From Thermoplasmatota archaeon (GTDB taxonomy: Archaea > Thermoplasmatota > Poseidoniia > Poseidoniales > Thalassarchaeaceae): a stretch of 64,000 nucleotides of DNA. A program made the translations under genes and the position numbers. The stretch is from contig JAURCP010000003.1 of assembly GCA_030828405.1 (NCBI GenBank), forward strand, positions 1-64,000, written 5' to 3'. Under the pieces are notes generated by a model that was not told the DNA's origin, made no database searches, and saw nothing but the letters and a program-made list of their open reading frames with translations. Positions within the stretch are counted from its first letter, which is position 1; the number at the start of each line of letters is the position of its first letter. Positions 51,188-59,688 of the stretch are shown here, in pieces.

Positions 51188-53008
51188 ATGTCTAAGAGGA
51201 TGCTGAGTTTATGCTTGGCACTTTTAGTAATCAGCCCATTATTATCTGGTTGCATGGATAAAGCAATTTCAAATCCTGAAATAGAAGATTCTCATTGGTT
51301 ACCGCCTGTTGAAGAAAGATCAGATATGCAATATCAGATTGATGACGTATTTAGCCGAGTATCATCTAACGGCTCATACGATATAGGGACGGTAAGGTCA
51401 GTTTATGTTTCAGTGCCGTCTATTACTGTAAGCGATGGTGGTGCGGGATTAACTGGGGATGCTGTGGTCCACCTTGGATTATGGTTGCCAATAATTGAAG
51501 GATGTGACTACGATTCTGCAGAAATACTAGAAGATTGTCAAGTACCTGTCATCGCAGAAATAGGGCCATATTATGACGATGGAGATGTAGATGCCCTTAC
51601 TCCAGCTGATAGATTAGGTCGATTTTTAATAGAAAATTTTGTACCTCATGGATATGGGGTTGCTCAAGTTAGTGTATTTGGTACTGGAGAAAGTAATCAT
51701 TGTATGGATTTAATGGGTTTAGATGAACAAAGAGGTATCGATGCGGCTGTTGAATATTTAGGAACCGCTCCCTTTTCTAATGGGGCGGTCGGCATAATTG
51801 GAAAGTCATATGATGGTTCTACTCCTTGGGAAGCCGCAGCTATGGGCTCTGAATATCTAAAGACAATAATTCCAATGTCTGGCCTAATTGGGGCACATGA
51901 TTTAATGTGGCGTAATGGAAGTATGGAGGCAAGAGGGGCAATTATGCACAATGGAGTCTATGGAAGCTTTGGTTTAGATGGCGATTTGGAAGATGCCGAA
52001 AATGCATGTGAAGGATATTTAGAAGGATATTATGCTGGACCTGCTGCATACTTATCAGGAGATAATCTTGCATGGCTTGGAAGTGATTATTGGTCAGAGC
52101 GAACTTTCCTTGAAAGAGCACTACAAAATTATAACGGTTCCATCTATATCATTCATGGTATGCAAGATTGGAACGTCGACCCTCATATGGCATTTCCAAC
52201 ACACAATATTTTTCGTGATGCAGGTTTTGATGTGAAGGGCCTTTACGGTCAATGGGGTCATGACTATCCTGATAGAGAAAGCGGCCATGCAGGATTATCT
52301 AGTGGCAGGGGCGCTGAAGCTTTCCCATTTACTCTTAGATGGGATTGGGCTGATGATTTACTAGAATGGTTCGATTATTATCTTAAAGAACAAGGTCCCG
52401 AGCCGAGACTTATAGCTGAAATTCAAGATAACATTGGAGGTTGGAGAGTTGAGCAAACCTATCCTCCTTTAGATCAGGAATTACTACAGTACGACATGGA
52501 TGATTGTGATGTAATAGGAGGTGGAGAAACCATTACTTCAACTTCTCAATTATCTATCGAATGCCCATTTTTTGAATATGAAACTAGAATTATTGGTACT
52601 CCAACCTTCCACGTTGAAGCGACAATATCTTTACTTTCTACAAGTGGTCATCTATTCGTAGAGATGGTTCAAGCGAGTAATGGTATGCACCTAGGTCATG
52701 CTGTAATGGATTTAAGATTCCATAATGGAGGTAAAGAGGGAGAGTCTCTTTCACCTGGCGAGACAGTAATTGCTAAAATGGAATTTTTTGGTATGGATGT
52801 AGTGATTCCAGAAGGTGACGGTATTCACCTTTTAGTAACACAAACAGGTGAAGATTACATCCCAAGCCCCGTTTCAACAATGGCAGTTACTTTAGGATTA
52901 GGCACTAGTAGTATCTTGACATTACCTATCTCACAAACAGATTGTGATGAATTATTTCTCCCCCCAATGCAAGAACCTTATCCTCAATGTTTGATAACAA
53001 TACAATAG
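51188..53008 (+). CDS. Lipoprotein X-prolyl/cocaine-esterase-type hydrolase (S15, CocE/NonD)
   Basis: 606 aa from the ATG at 51188 (track start is an upstream TTG). Lipoprotein signal: [22 protein letters not shown] with a lipobox LLSG-C. Alpha/beta hydrolase domain: [15 protein letters not shown], nucleophile elbow [20 protein letters not shown] (Ser), [17 protein letters not shown] (Asp), GQWGHDYP (His). The C-terminal region ([20 protein letters not shown]) is the beta-sandwich of the CocE/NonD family. Predicted outward-facing, anchored peptidase or esterase that may release dipeptides or acyl groups from the environment. Confidence 0.88.
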   Translation: MSKRMLSLCLALLVISPLLSGCMDKAISNPEIEDSHWLPPVEERSDMQYQIDDVFSRVSSNGSYDIGTVRSVYVSVPSITVSDGGAGLTGDAVVHLGLWLPIIEGCDYDSAEILEDCQVPVIAEIGPYYDDGDVDALTPADRLGRFLIENFVPHGYGVAQVSVFGTGESNHCMDLMGLDEQRGIDAAVEYLGTAPFSNGAVGIIGKSYDGSTPWEAAAMGSEYLKTIIPMSGLIGAHDLMWRNGSMEARGAIMHNGVYGSFGLDGDLEDAENACEGYLEGYYAGPAAYLSGDNLAWLGSDYWSERTFLERALQNYNGSIYIIHGMQDWNVDPHMAFPTHNIFRDAGFDVKGLYGQWGHDYPDRESGHAGLSSGRGAEAFPFTLRWDWADDLLEWFDYYLKEQGPEPRLIAEIQDNIGGWRVEQTYPPLDQELLQYDMDDCDVIGGGETITSTSQLSIECPFFEYETRIIGTPTFHVEATISLLSTSGHLFVEMVQASNGMHLGHAVMDLRFHNGGKEGESLSPGETVIAKMEFFGMDVVIPEGDGIHLLVTQTGEDYIPSPVSTMAVTLGLGTSSILTLPISQTDCDELFLPPMQEPYPQCLITIQ

Positions 53009-53068
53009 TAATATTTTTTTGACACTATAATCCGAACTCTTGATGCCAAATATCGATTCCGAGGTATC

Positions 53069-54607
53069 ATGGTGGCTACAGATTCACGGGTCAATGTGTC
53101 CGTTTCAGATCGTATATTAGCCCATCTTTGGGAACAAGATCACCAAGCTGATCATTATCTTGTAACATTTGAAATGACTAGGCCAGGGATTGCAGAAGTA
53201 TGTGCTCTTCATTTGCCAAATGTCTCGCGTTCTATGAGAGAGTTGATTTCAGACGGTTTAGTATCAGAACACACTAGAGCGGTTAGAGGTGAAGAACGTC
53301 GTCAAAAAACATGGCAGTTAACCGAGGAAGGACGTAAAAATGCTAGAAATAGTATTGAAAAATTACGTTCAATGAAGATTTTAATCCGAGACAAAAAAGG
53401 TAAACTATTGGAGATTAGAGCTGATGAAGCCTCTAAGAAATTACAAACAGAACTCACACTATTGCAAGTTTTGATGCATGCCCAACACGAAGGTGTATTG
53501 AATTTTGGAGATATTAGATTCGGTGCAATTATACGCTCAGACGAAAAGGTTACACCCGGTTCTATATCATTACTTTCGGGAGCTCACTCAACTTACCATA
53601 CTAGACCACCTGAAACTAGAGAAGTTCATGGTCGTTCATTGGAGAAGGAAATAATCAATAAGTGGTATCAATCAAAGACTCCCATGTTTGTTCTTTCCGG
53701 AATTGCTGGTTGTGGAAAAACTACTCTAGTTTCATTTTGGATGGGAAATCTGTTTTCCTCAAATAATAATATCCAAGCTATGTATTATCCTTGTCAGCCT
53801 TGGGATACTTCGTTAGGTATAGCAACTAGTCTATTGCACCGTATTGGGGTGGGTTCAGATGATACATCTTCAGACCCTTATGGTATATTGGAATCTCTCC
53901 CCCTTAAACCAGGAGCGATCTTTAATATTGACTTATTTCGAAGAAGATTAACTGCTCATTTGTTAGATGAAAATAATTTGTTAGAAAATAATTTTTCAGA
54001 GATACTTGTTATTCTTGATGATGTACACAATATAGGTACAGATGGAGCTAACTTTTTCGGCTCATTACTACAAGTATCGGAATCAACAAAAATGCGTCTA
54101 TTACTTATTTCCAGATCTAATCTTGCATTTTATGATCGGCGCGATGTACATACCAGAGGAAAAGTCGAAGAATTAATTTTATCTGGCTTAAATTTAGAGG
54201 AAATTAAAGAATGGTTAAATGATTTAGAAATATCAAATAATGCACCAGTTGAAGAGATTTTTACAGTAACGGGGGGACATCCTCTAGCCCTTGAATTATT
54301 AGAAATATATGGTAATACTTTGCATGAAGATTGGCTTAGATTTCTTGACGAAGAAATTCTTGATGTTCTGCCAGAAGATCATAGGGAATTATTAGCGTTT
54401 TTAGCAGTTTCAGATACACCGGTTCCCTGGAAAATTTTAGCCAAAGCCTCCAATTATAATGGAAAACCTCCTAAGAATTTAATTGAAAGGGGTTTAATGT
54501 TGGAATTAGAAGGAGGTATGTGGTTACATGAAGCTCTTCGTTCTCGGTTACTAAGAGAAGTAGGCACCCCTCTTGACGATAGGGCCAAAAAATTAGGCTT
54601 GAACTAA
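53069..54607 (+). CDS. Winged-helix regulator with STAND-type NTPase domain
   Basis: 512 aa. The N-terminal winged helix is MarR/ArsR-like (RPGIAEVCALHLPNVSRSMRELISDGLVSEHTRAVRGEERRQKTWQLTEEGR, about 39-90). A linker leads to a P-loop GIAGCGKTTL (211-220), Walker B VILDDVHNI (about 313), sensor RLLLISRSN, GGHPLALELLEIYG (the GxP-type STAND motif), and a C-terminal winged-helix-like region (LIERGLMLELEGGMWLHEALRSRLL). STAND ATPases are signalling switches that oligomerise on ligand binding; a DNA-binding N-terminus suggests a ligand-gated transcription factor. Overlaps thioredoxin 3' to 3' by 4 nt. Confidence 0.8.
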   Translation: MVATDSRVNVSVSDRILAHLWEQDHQADHYLVTFEMTRPGIAEVCALHLPNVSRSMRELISDGLVSEHTRAVRGEERRQKTWQLTEEGRKNARNSIEKLRSMKILIRDKKGKLLEIRADEASKKLQTELTLLQVLMHAQHEGVLNFGDIRFGAIIRSDEKVTPGSISLLSGAHSTYHTRPPETREVHGRSLEKEIINKWYQSKTPMFVLSGIAGCGKTTLVSFWMGNLFSSNNNIQAMYYPCQPWDTSLGIATSLLHRIGVGSDDTSSDPYGILESLPLKPGAIFNIDLFRRRLTAHLLDENNLLENNFSEILVILDDVHNIGTDGANFFGSLLQVSESTKMRLLLISRSNLAFYDRRDVHTRGKVEELILSGLNLEEIKEWLNDLEISNNAPVEEIFTVTGGHPLALELLEIYGNTLHEDWLRFLDEEILDVLPEDHRELLAFLAVSDTPVPWKILAKASNYNGKPPKNLIERGLMLELEGGMWLHEALRSRLLREVGTPLDDRAKKLGLN

Positions 54608-54921
54608 TTCATATATTTTCCAAGCCACTGGTCAAACATGGGTTTTGGTCTTGCCCCTGTCATCTGGTCAACAGCCTGTCCATTGTGGAATAAGACCAAA
54701 GCAGGAATACCTCTAAAACCGAATTTACCCATTGAGAGAGGATTCATATCTGTATTTACTTTAGCAATTGTGATATCTCTTTCTTCTGCAATTTGATTTA
54801 AAATAGGTGCAATCATCTTACAAGGTCCACACCAAGGCGCCCAGAAGTCCACCAGCACCCATTCACTACTTTTCGTCACCATATCAAACTCTGCATCACT
54901 CGCATCTACTACCCGGCCCAT
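54604..54921 (-). CDS. trxA: Thioredoxin
   Basis: About 105 aa from the ATG at 54921 (track start is a TTG). WVLVDFWAPWCGPCKMIAPIL holds the standard WCGPC active site; KVNTDMNPLSMGKFGFRGIPALVLFHNG contains the cis-Pro loop. A general protein disulfide reductase in the cytosol. Its reductase is not in this window. Confidence 0.95.
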   Translation of the reverse strand: MGRVVDASDAEFDMVTKSSEWVLVDFWAPWCGPCKMIAPILNQIAEERDITIAKVNTDMNPLSMGKFGFRGIPALVLFHNGQAVDQMTGARPKPMFDQWLGKYMN

Positions 54922-55042
54922 ACTCACAACCAACAAACTTCGAGTTCTAATTACCCCTAATAATAATTTGTTATTTTAAATCATAACTTTAGTAGTAACT
55001 ATTGAGTACCTTGGGCTTATCGTATTGACCAGAGGATAGGTT

Positions 55043-55717
55043 ATGCAGATAGCTCCTAGTATACTTACCGCCGACTTTTGTGAGTTAGGTAAACTGATGG
55101 AAGAACTAGTATCTCAAGGGATTGATTGGATTCATCTTGATGTTATGGATGGTAATTGGGTGATCAATAAAACAATCACTTTTGGTCCTTCTTTAGTCCG
55201 TAGTATTCGTCAAAAATTAGGTTCTGAGATTTTTATCGATTGTCATTTAATGATTACTAATGCTGAAGAAACATGGGAGCAATACGTGGAAGCCGGAGTC
55301 AATTTAGTCATCTTTCATATTGAGGCTGTAAATGATGCCAACGTCCTTATCGACAATCTCCATTCCAGTGGCTGTCAAGCAGGTATTGTACTCAATCCAG
55401 ATACACCTACATCTGAAGTACTTCCATATTTGTCAAAACTTGATCTTGTACTTGTAATGAGTGTAGTACCTGGCAAAGGAGGCCAATCATTTATGCCAGA
55501 AATGGAATCAAAGATTCGTGAGTTTCGATTAGCAATAAATAATCAGATAGATTCCGGAGGACTTCCTACAAAATTAATGATAGATGGTGGAATAAAACAC
55601 TACAATGCAGCTTTAGTCAAGAGTTGGGGTATAGATGTCGCAGTAATTGGTAGTGGAATCATAAATGACAACGGGACTATCGAAGAAAATCTAAAAGAAA
55701 TCACCTCAGCATTGTAA
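55043..55717 (+). CDS. rpe: Ribulose-phosphate 3-epimerase
   Basis: 224 aa TIM barrel. APSILTADFCELG, DWIHLDVMDGNWVINKTITFGPSLV (metal-binding His/Asp), CHLMITNAEE, GIVLNPDTP, VLVMSVVPGKGGQSFMPEM and LMIDGGIKHYNAALVKSWGIDVAVIGSGI are the complete series. It interconverts ribulose- and xylulose-5-phosphate in the pentose phosphate pathway. Preceded by a TATA-like region near 54965-54985. Confidence 0.94.
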   Translation: MQIAPSILTADFCELGKLMEELVSQGIDWIHLDVMDGNWVINKTITFGPSLVRSIRQKLGSEIFIDCHLMITNAEETWEQYVEAGVNLVIFHIEAVNDANVLIDNLHSSGCQAGIVLNPDTPTSEVLPYLSKLDLVLVMSVVPGKGGQSFMPEMESKIREFRLAINNQIDSGGLPTKLMIDGGIKHYNAALVKSWGIDVAVIGSGIINDNGTIEENLKEITSAL

Positions 55718-55771
55718 AATTGAAGTATTTCATCAGCGAGGTTCAAAGAGGGCGGTCGCTAGAGAGTATAC

Positions 55772-56098
55772 ATGGTGACCGAAGCGTGGATGGTTTCAGA
55801 GATACAAAAAATAGTTCCCGACGCAAATATTGAAGCCACTGATTTACATGGTAGCGGAGATCATTTTCATGTACGTGTAGTTTCAGATTCTTATTTAGGA
55901 ATCAGACCATTACAAAGACAGAGACCAATCTTAAATCACTTTAAGCCATATATTGCACAAAATATTGTTCATGCTTTAGACTTGAAATGTATGACTATTG
56001 AACAAGCAGAATCAACACTTGATACTGCCTTTGACCCTCACTCTGAGAAAAAAACAGAATTTTTTGGAGTGCATATCCGTAGAGAGAAAAAGGAGTGA
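55772..56098 (+). CDS. BolA-like protein
   Basis: 108 aa. DANIEATDLHGSGDHFHVRVVSDSYLGIRPLQRQRPILNHFKPYI shows the BolA core (SxHxxV-type motif with DHFHVRVVS, and RPLxRQR helix). BolA partners with CGFS glutaredoxins to bind [2Fe-2S] clusters and sense or deliver iron. The next gene is exactly such a glutaredoxin, which strengthens the assignment. Residues 72-108 form a short charged tail. Confidence 0.85.
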   Translation: MVTEAWMVSEIQKIVPDANIEATDLHGSGDHFHVRVVSDSYLGIRPLQRQRPILNHFKPYIAQNIVHALDLKCMTIEQAESTLDTAFDPHSEKKTEFFGVHIRREKKE

Positions 56099-56103
56099 AT
56101 AAA

Positions 56104-56430
56104 ATGAGTTTTAATTGGACCCCAGATGAATTACAAGAGATAGTAGCCAATAACCCAATTGTGTTGTTTATGAAAGGTACCCCTGAACAACCAAGATGTG
56201 GTTTTAGTAACAGGGCTGCCACTGTTTTAGGACAATTGGAAGAAAAATGGGCAAGTATAGATGTTCTTTCTGACCCTAGAGCAATTCCATCTATTTGTGC
56301 TTGGTCTGATTTCCCAACAATGCCTCAGATTTTTATTAATGGAGAACTAATTGGCGGTTCTGATATAGCATTGGAAATGTACGAAAGTGGGGAACTCCAA
56401 AAGATGATTTCCGAAAGTTCTTCCGAGTGA
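56104..56430 (+). CDS. Monothiol CGFS-type glutaredoxin (Grx4/GrxD-like)
   Basis: About 108 aa from the ATG at 56104. NPIVLFMKGTPEQPRCGFSNRAATVLGQL contains the CGFS site, followed by FPTMPQIFINGELIGGSDIALEMYESGELQKMI. It binds a shared [2Fe-2S] with BolA and functions in Fe-S cluster transfer and iron regulation. Located 5 nt after bolA, hence co-transcribed. The EamA transporter gene follows immediately. Confidence 0.93.
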   Translation: MSFNWTPDELQEIVANNPIVLFMKGTPEQPRCGFSNRAATVLGQLEEKWASIDVLSDPRAIPSICAWSDFPTMPQIFINGELIGGSDIALEMYESGELQKMISESSSE

Positions 56431-56431
56431 G

Positions 56432-57355
56432 ATGGAATCAATGCCGGTCAATGGCGACCGAAAAAATATGTTGATTGCTCTATTTGGTTCGACACTAATT
56501 TCTTTCGCACCATTATTCTATCAGTATTCCGAAACCAATCCCGTAACAGGGGCGTTTTTTCGTATGGCGTATGCCCTTCCTGTATTGATATTGTTAATTT
56601 TCCTTCTTAATTCGAAAGATACTCGTAGTCGAGAATCTCGTTCTCTTACATTATTTGCAGGATTATTGATATCATTAGATTTTGTAGGATATCATACTGC
56701 TATTGATTATATAGGGACTGGAATAGCAACTATGATTGGCAATTCACAAGTCATTATTGTCACGCTAGTCAGTTGGAAATTTCTTGGAGAGAAACCAAAC
56801 AAATCGATTCTTTTTGCTTTACCAGTTGTAGTTTTAGGTTTGGCTTTAATATCTGGAATATGGGATGATGAACCGTATGGTGAAGATCCATTTAAAGGAG
56901 TGATTGCCGGAGTCTTCGCGGCGATTTTTTATTCTTCATTTTTGATTGTATATAGATACTCAAATAGAGAAATGGCTCCTGCGCAAAATCTCCAGTTTGA
57001 TGCTACAGCTGGTGCTGCGTTTGGGCTTCTTTTAATTGGGATAATGCCTTTAAATTCACTCGGTGTTGAACCAATAATTCTACAACCTGCCTGGCCGAGC
57101 CATGCTTGGCTAATTCTATTAGCAATTTGTTGTCAAGTGGCAGGATGGATCGCAATAACTTATGCATTACCAAGACTGCCTGGCGCCAAAACTTCTTTCG
57201 CAGTGCTTTTACAACCGGTTTTAACTATAATCTGGGGATTATTGATTTTAGATGAAGAACCATCTTTGCAACAATCTATGGGGATATTGTTAATTCTTGG
57301 CTCAGTAATTTCTGTGACTATATTTGGTAATACTAGAGTTAACACTGAGAGATAA
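56432..57355 (+). CDS. EamA/DMT-family transporter
   Basis: 307 aa, ten hydrophobic helices in two repeats. The second EamA half has GVIAGVFAAIFYSSFLIVYRYSNREMAPAQN, ITYALPRLPGAKTSFAVLLQPVLTIIWGLLILDEEPSLQQSMGILLILGSVI (signature of the 10TMS drug/metabolite exporters). Substrate unknown. Starts one nt after the stop of the glutaredoxin gene and may be part of that operon. Confidence 0.88.
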   Translation: MESMPVNGDRKNMLIALFGSTLISFAPLFYQYSETNPVTGAFFRMAYALPVLILLIFLLNSKDTRSRESRSLTLFAGLLISLDFVGYHTAIDYIGTGIATMIGNSQVIIVTLVSWKFLGEKPNKSILFALPVVVLGLALISGIWDDEPYGEDPFKGVIAGVFAAIFYSSFLIVYRYSNREMAPAQNLQFDATAGAAFGLLLIGIMPLNSLGVEPIILQPAWPSHAWLILLAICCQVAGWIAITYALPRLPGAKTSFAVLLQPVLTIIWGLLILDEEPSLQQSMGILLILGSVISVTIFGNTRVNTER

Positions 57356-57502
57356 TTAGGTGTACAGGGCGAGAGATATTAGCGAGGGGATGGGATGCAC
57401 TCAGCAGAACCTTACGACCTGTACGATGATTGATATGGGTAGGTAATTCATAATCCTTCTTAGGTTAAAGTGTAAAAGTTGTGTAAATCTTGATTTTCTT
57501 CG
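57356..57502. other. Convergent intergenic region with potential hairpin
   Basis: 147 nt between the ends of the EamA (+) and MetAP2 (-) genes, GC-richer than its flanks. GTACAGG (57362-57368) and CCTGTAC (57418-57424) could form a 7-bp closing stem around about 50 nt. It may be a 3'-end structure or a small RNA; no sORF or known family is evident. Confidence 0.3.
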
Positions 57503-58513
57503 TTAAAGTACGGTTAATACTTCAGGACCGCCATCTGTGACAATAACTGTATGCTCGAATTGACCTACATTTCCTCCATCTACATCTCTCAAAGCTTCGT
57601 AAACTTCTAAGAATCTAATAGAAGTTAATTTTTTAGTCATTGCTTTCCATTTCTTTTGTAGAGATTCTTGATCTTCGTTTGGAAATGGTTTTTCCAGTAA
57701 TGGATATGCCCATCTAGCAGCGAATGGAAGAGTATTATAACGCTCTTCTATGTATCTCGCCATTGTTGCACCTAGTGGCTTTAGTTTCCCTTTTGAAAGT
57801 GCTTTACGTATTGAAACGTCTCCGGTAACTCTCAAGATATTCGAAGATCCAGATGGAGGAACATTCTCTACCATACCTGATTCTCCCGTTGTATTAAATG
57901 GTTCAATAGCATAAACACCTCCAACTTCTGCATTTCCTTTGAAACCCGAGTTTGGCCCACAAGCAAATGAAGGTATTGAGGTTCCAGAATGTAAATTCCA
58001 TCTTTCTAGTTGATGACCACATAAATTTCTGATAGGTTGAAATCCAGCATCTTTCGTTACTTGTTCAGCCGCTTTACCTATTTCATGCCAAGAAGTTCCT
58101 GGATGCATTTTTTCTATAGACGCATCTCTTGCCTCTTTAGCGGCTTTAATTTGATCTGTATGATTTTTTCCATTACCAACTTCTAATGTTAACGCATTAT
58201 CTGCTAAAGCACCTTTGATATGGACTCCAACATCTAACTTGACAAGATCTCCTTTTTCAAAAATCATTGGCCTGTCCCATCCTTCTGGAGGTAAATCATG
58301 ATGGCTAGAAGTAAAATGAGCGGCAATATCGTTTACAGAAATTGTAACTGGAAATGCTGCCTGACCTCCATGTCTCCTGATAAATCTCTCTGCAGAATCT
58401 ATTACTTCAATCCAAGATTTCCCCTCTTGAATTTCATCTTTTATTCCTTCTAAAGCCCTTCTAGCAACGTGACCAGCGTCTCTCCATTGTTTTAAATCCG
58501 CTTCTTCCACCAT
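57503..58513 (-). CDS. map: Methionine aminopeptidase type 2
   Basis: 336 aa. M24 features of the archaeal/eukaryal type: HFTSSHHDLPPEGWDRPMIFEKGDLVKLDVGVHIKGALADNALTLEVG (metal Asp pair), NLCGHQLERWNLHSGTSIP (His), YAIEPFNTTGESGMV (Glu) and QFEHTVIV (Glu). It removes the initiator Met during translation. It overlaps the upstream tsaC gene by 22 nt in the same strand. Confidence 0.95.
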   Translation of the reverse strand: MVEEADLKQWRDAGHVARRALEGIKDEIQEGKSWIEVIDSAERFIRRHGGQAAFPVTISVNDIAAHFTSSHHDLPPEGWDRPMIFEKGDLVKLDVGVHIKGALADNALTLEVGNGKNHTDQIKAAKEARDASIEKMHPGTSWHEIGKAAEQVTKDAGFQPIRNLCGHQLERWNLHSGTSIPSFACGPNSGFKGNAEVGGVYAIEPFNTTGESGMVENVPPSGSSNILRVTGDVSIRKALSKGKLKPLGATMARYIEERYNTLPFAARWAYPLLEKPFPNEDQESLQKKWKAMTKKLTSIRFLEVYEALRDVDGGNVGQFEHTVIVTDGGPEVLTVL

Positions 58514-59094
58514 TCTAGAATCTCCCTTTTCCCGACCAAACCTTCTCTCAAAACCTCAATCTCGTCACTGTTGGGTGATTTACAGACCGTATACCATGCT
58601 ATCAAGGTACTGGGTGCTCCTCCCGAACAAGTACCTGATAGATATGAAACCATATTCTCCGAAGAAGAAAGTGTTTTTGCAGCCATTTCACAGTCTCTCA
58701 AAGGTTCCGAACCACTAATATTTGCAGAAGTTGCAGTTAGTGGGCCTGTTTTTTCAATTAATTTTTTAGCGACGGGATCGACTAAAATACGGATTGCTAT
58801 TTTATCTCCTCCTAATCTATTATCTAGTGGTTCTTTTGCGGGGAGAATTACTGTTAGAGAACCTTCTGGAAATGCTGAAATGAAGTCTTCTAAATCATCT
58901 GTCAAATAAACTAATTCTGATGCCTGCTGTAGGTTACTAACTCCTACACTAACTATCATTTCATTTGGTCTTTTTTTAATTCTATATAATTCATCCAGAG
59001 ATTTAGATGTTAAAGTACACCCTAAAGCCGGAAGAGTAGATGTGGGGTAAACTATACAATTTCCTTCCAATACTTCTTGTACTTCTTTATCCAA
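58492..59094 (-). CDS. tsaC: L-threonylcarbamoyladenylate synthase (TsaC/Sua5/YrdC)
   Basis: 200 aa YrdC domain: NCIVYPTSTLPALGCTLTSKSLDELYRIKKRPNEM, FISAFPEGSLTVILPAKE, ISIRILVDPVAKKL-type region and TGPLTATSANISGSEP. It makes TC-AMP from threonine, bicarbonate and ATP for t6A37, then used by KEOPS (Pcc1 at 22995-23240). Operon with the aminopeptidase downstream and the RDD protein upstream (9 nt). Confidence 0.9.
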   Translation of the reverse strand: MDKEVQEVLEGNCIVYPTSTLPALGCTLTSKSLDELYRIKKRPNEMIVSVGVSNLQQASELVYLTDDLEDFISAFPEGSLTVILPAKEPLDNRLGGDKIAIRILVDPVAKKLIEKTGPLTATSANISGSEPLRDCEMAAKTLSSSENMVSYLSGTCSGGAPSTLIAWYTVCKSPNSDEIEVLREGLVGKREILEWWKKRI

Positions 59095-59103
59095 AATCTC
59101 ACC

Positions 59104-59679
59104 CTATTTGATGTGCTTTCTGTTCGCTGGAGGTAATGAATTAGCATGAGCAACTATTGATCCGACACGTAAATCTACATTTGACTGATGAGTATGGCGT
59201 TGTGAAATACGAGCTAAATCGTATGCTCCAAAGTAGAAACTGAAAGGGAATATTAGGTATATCAGTTTCTTCATAGCCCGTATTTCCCACATTTTATTTG
59301 TCATTTCTGAACCATCTTCTGCTAGAACAGCCAGACCCATTAATTTTTGACCAAAAGAACGAGAGTAATACAAACCGGTGTATTTCCAATAAAGCCAATG
59401 AGAAATTAGAATAATTACGCCCATAGCTAATGCATGATGAAAGTTTGAAGAAGACCAAAGTGTGAGGTTCCAGGCATTAATCATTTTTCCTTTGGAAAGT
59501 ATTAGTAATATTGTATTAACAATTATAGTATCTAAAACAAATGAAGTAATTCTTCTCACTCCTGATGCCAATATAGTTCCTTCTGGAACTGGCCAATGTC
59601 CACCGTCCTCAGAGACTAAAGTCTTAGCAAGTGTAGTGCCGCCTTTATTGATCGAAATTGGTGAGTCATGGTCGTTCAT
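59104..59679 (-). CDS. RDD-family membrane protein
   Basis: 191 aa. After about 40 soluble residues, ASGVRRITSFVLDTIIVNTILLIL carries the R..D-type RDD start in TM1; further membrane segments follow (HHALAMGVIILISHWLYW) with YYSRSFGQKLMGLAVLAEDG, the usual SxGKxxxGLxV motif of the family, and a last hydrophobic segment (KLIYLIFPFSFYFGAY). Function unknown in general. Same operon as tsaC. Confidence 0.8.
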   Translation of the reverse strand: MNDHDSPISINKGGTTLAKTLVSEDGGHWPVPEGTILASGVRRITSFVLDTIIVNTILLILSKGKMINAWNLTLWSSSNFHHALAMGVIILISHWLYWKYTGLYYSRSFGQKLMGLAVLAEDGSEMTNKMWEIRAMKKLIYLIFPFSFYFGAYDLARISQRHTHQSNVDLRVGSIVAHANSLPPANRKHIK

Positions 59680-59688
59680 AGCATCCTC

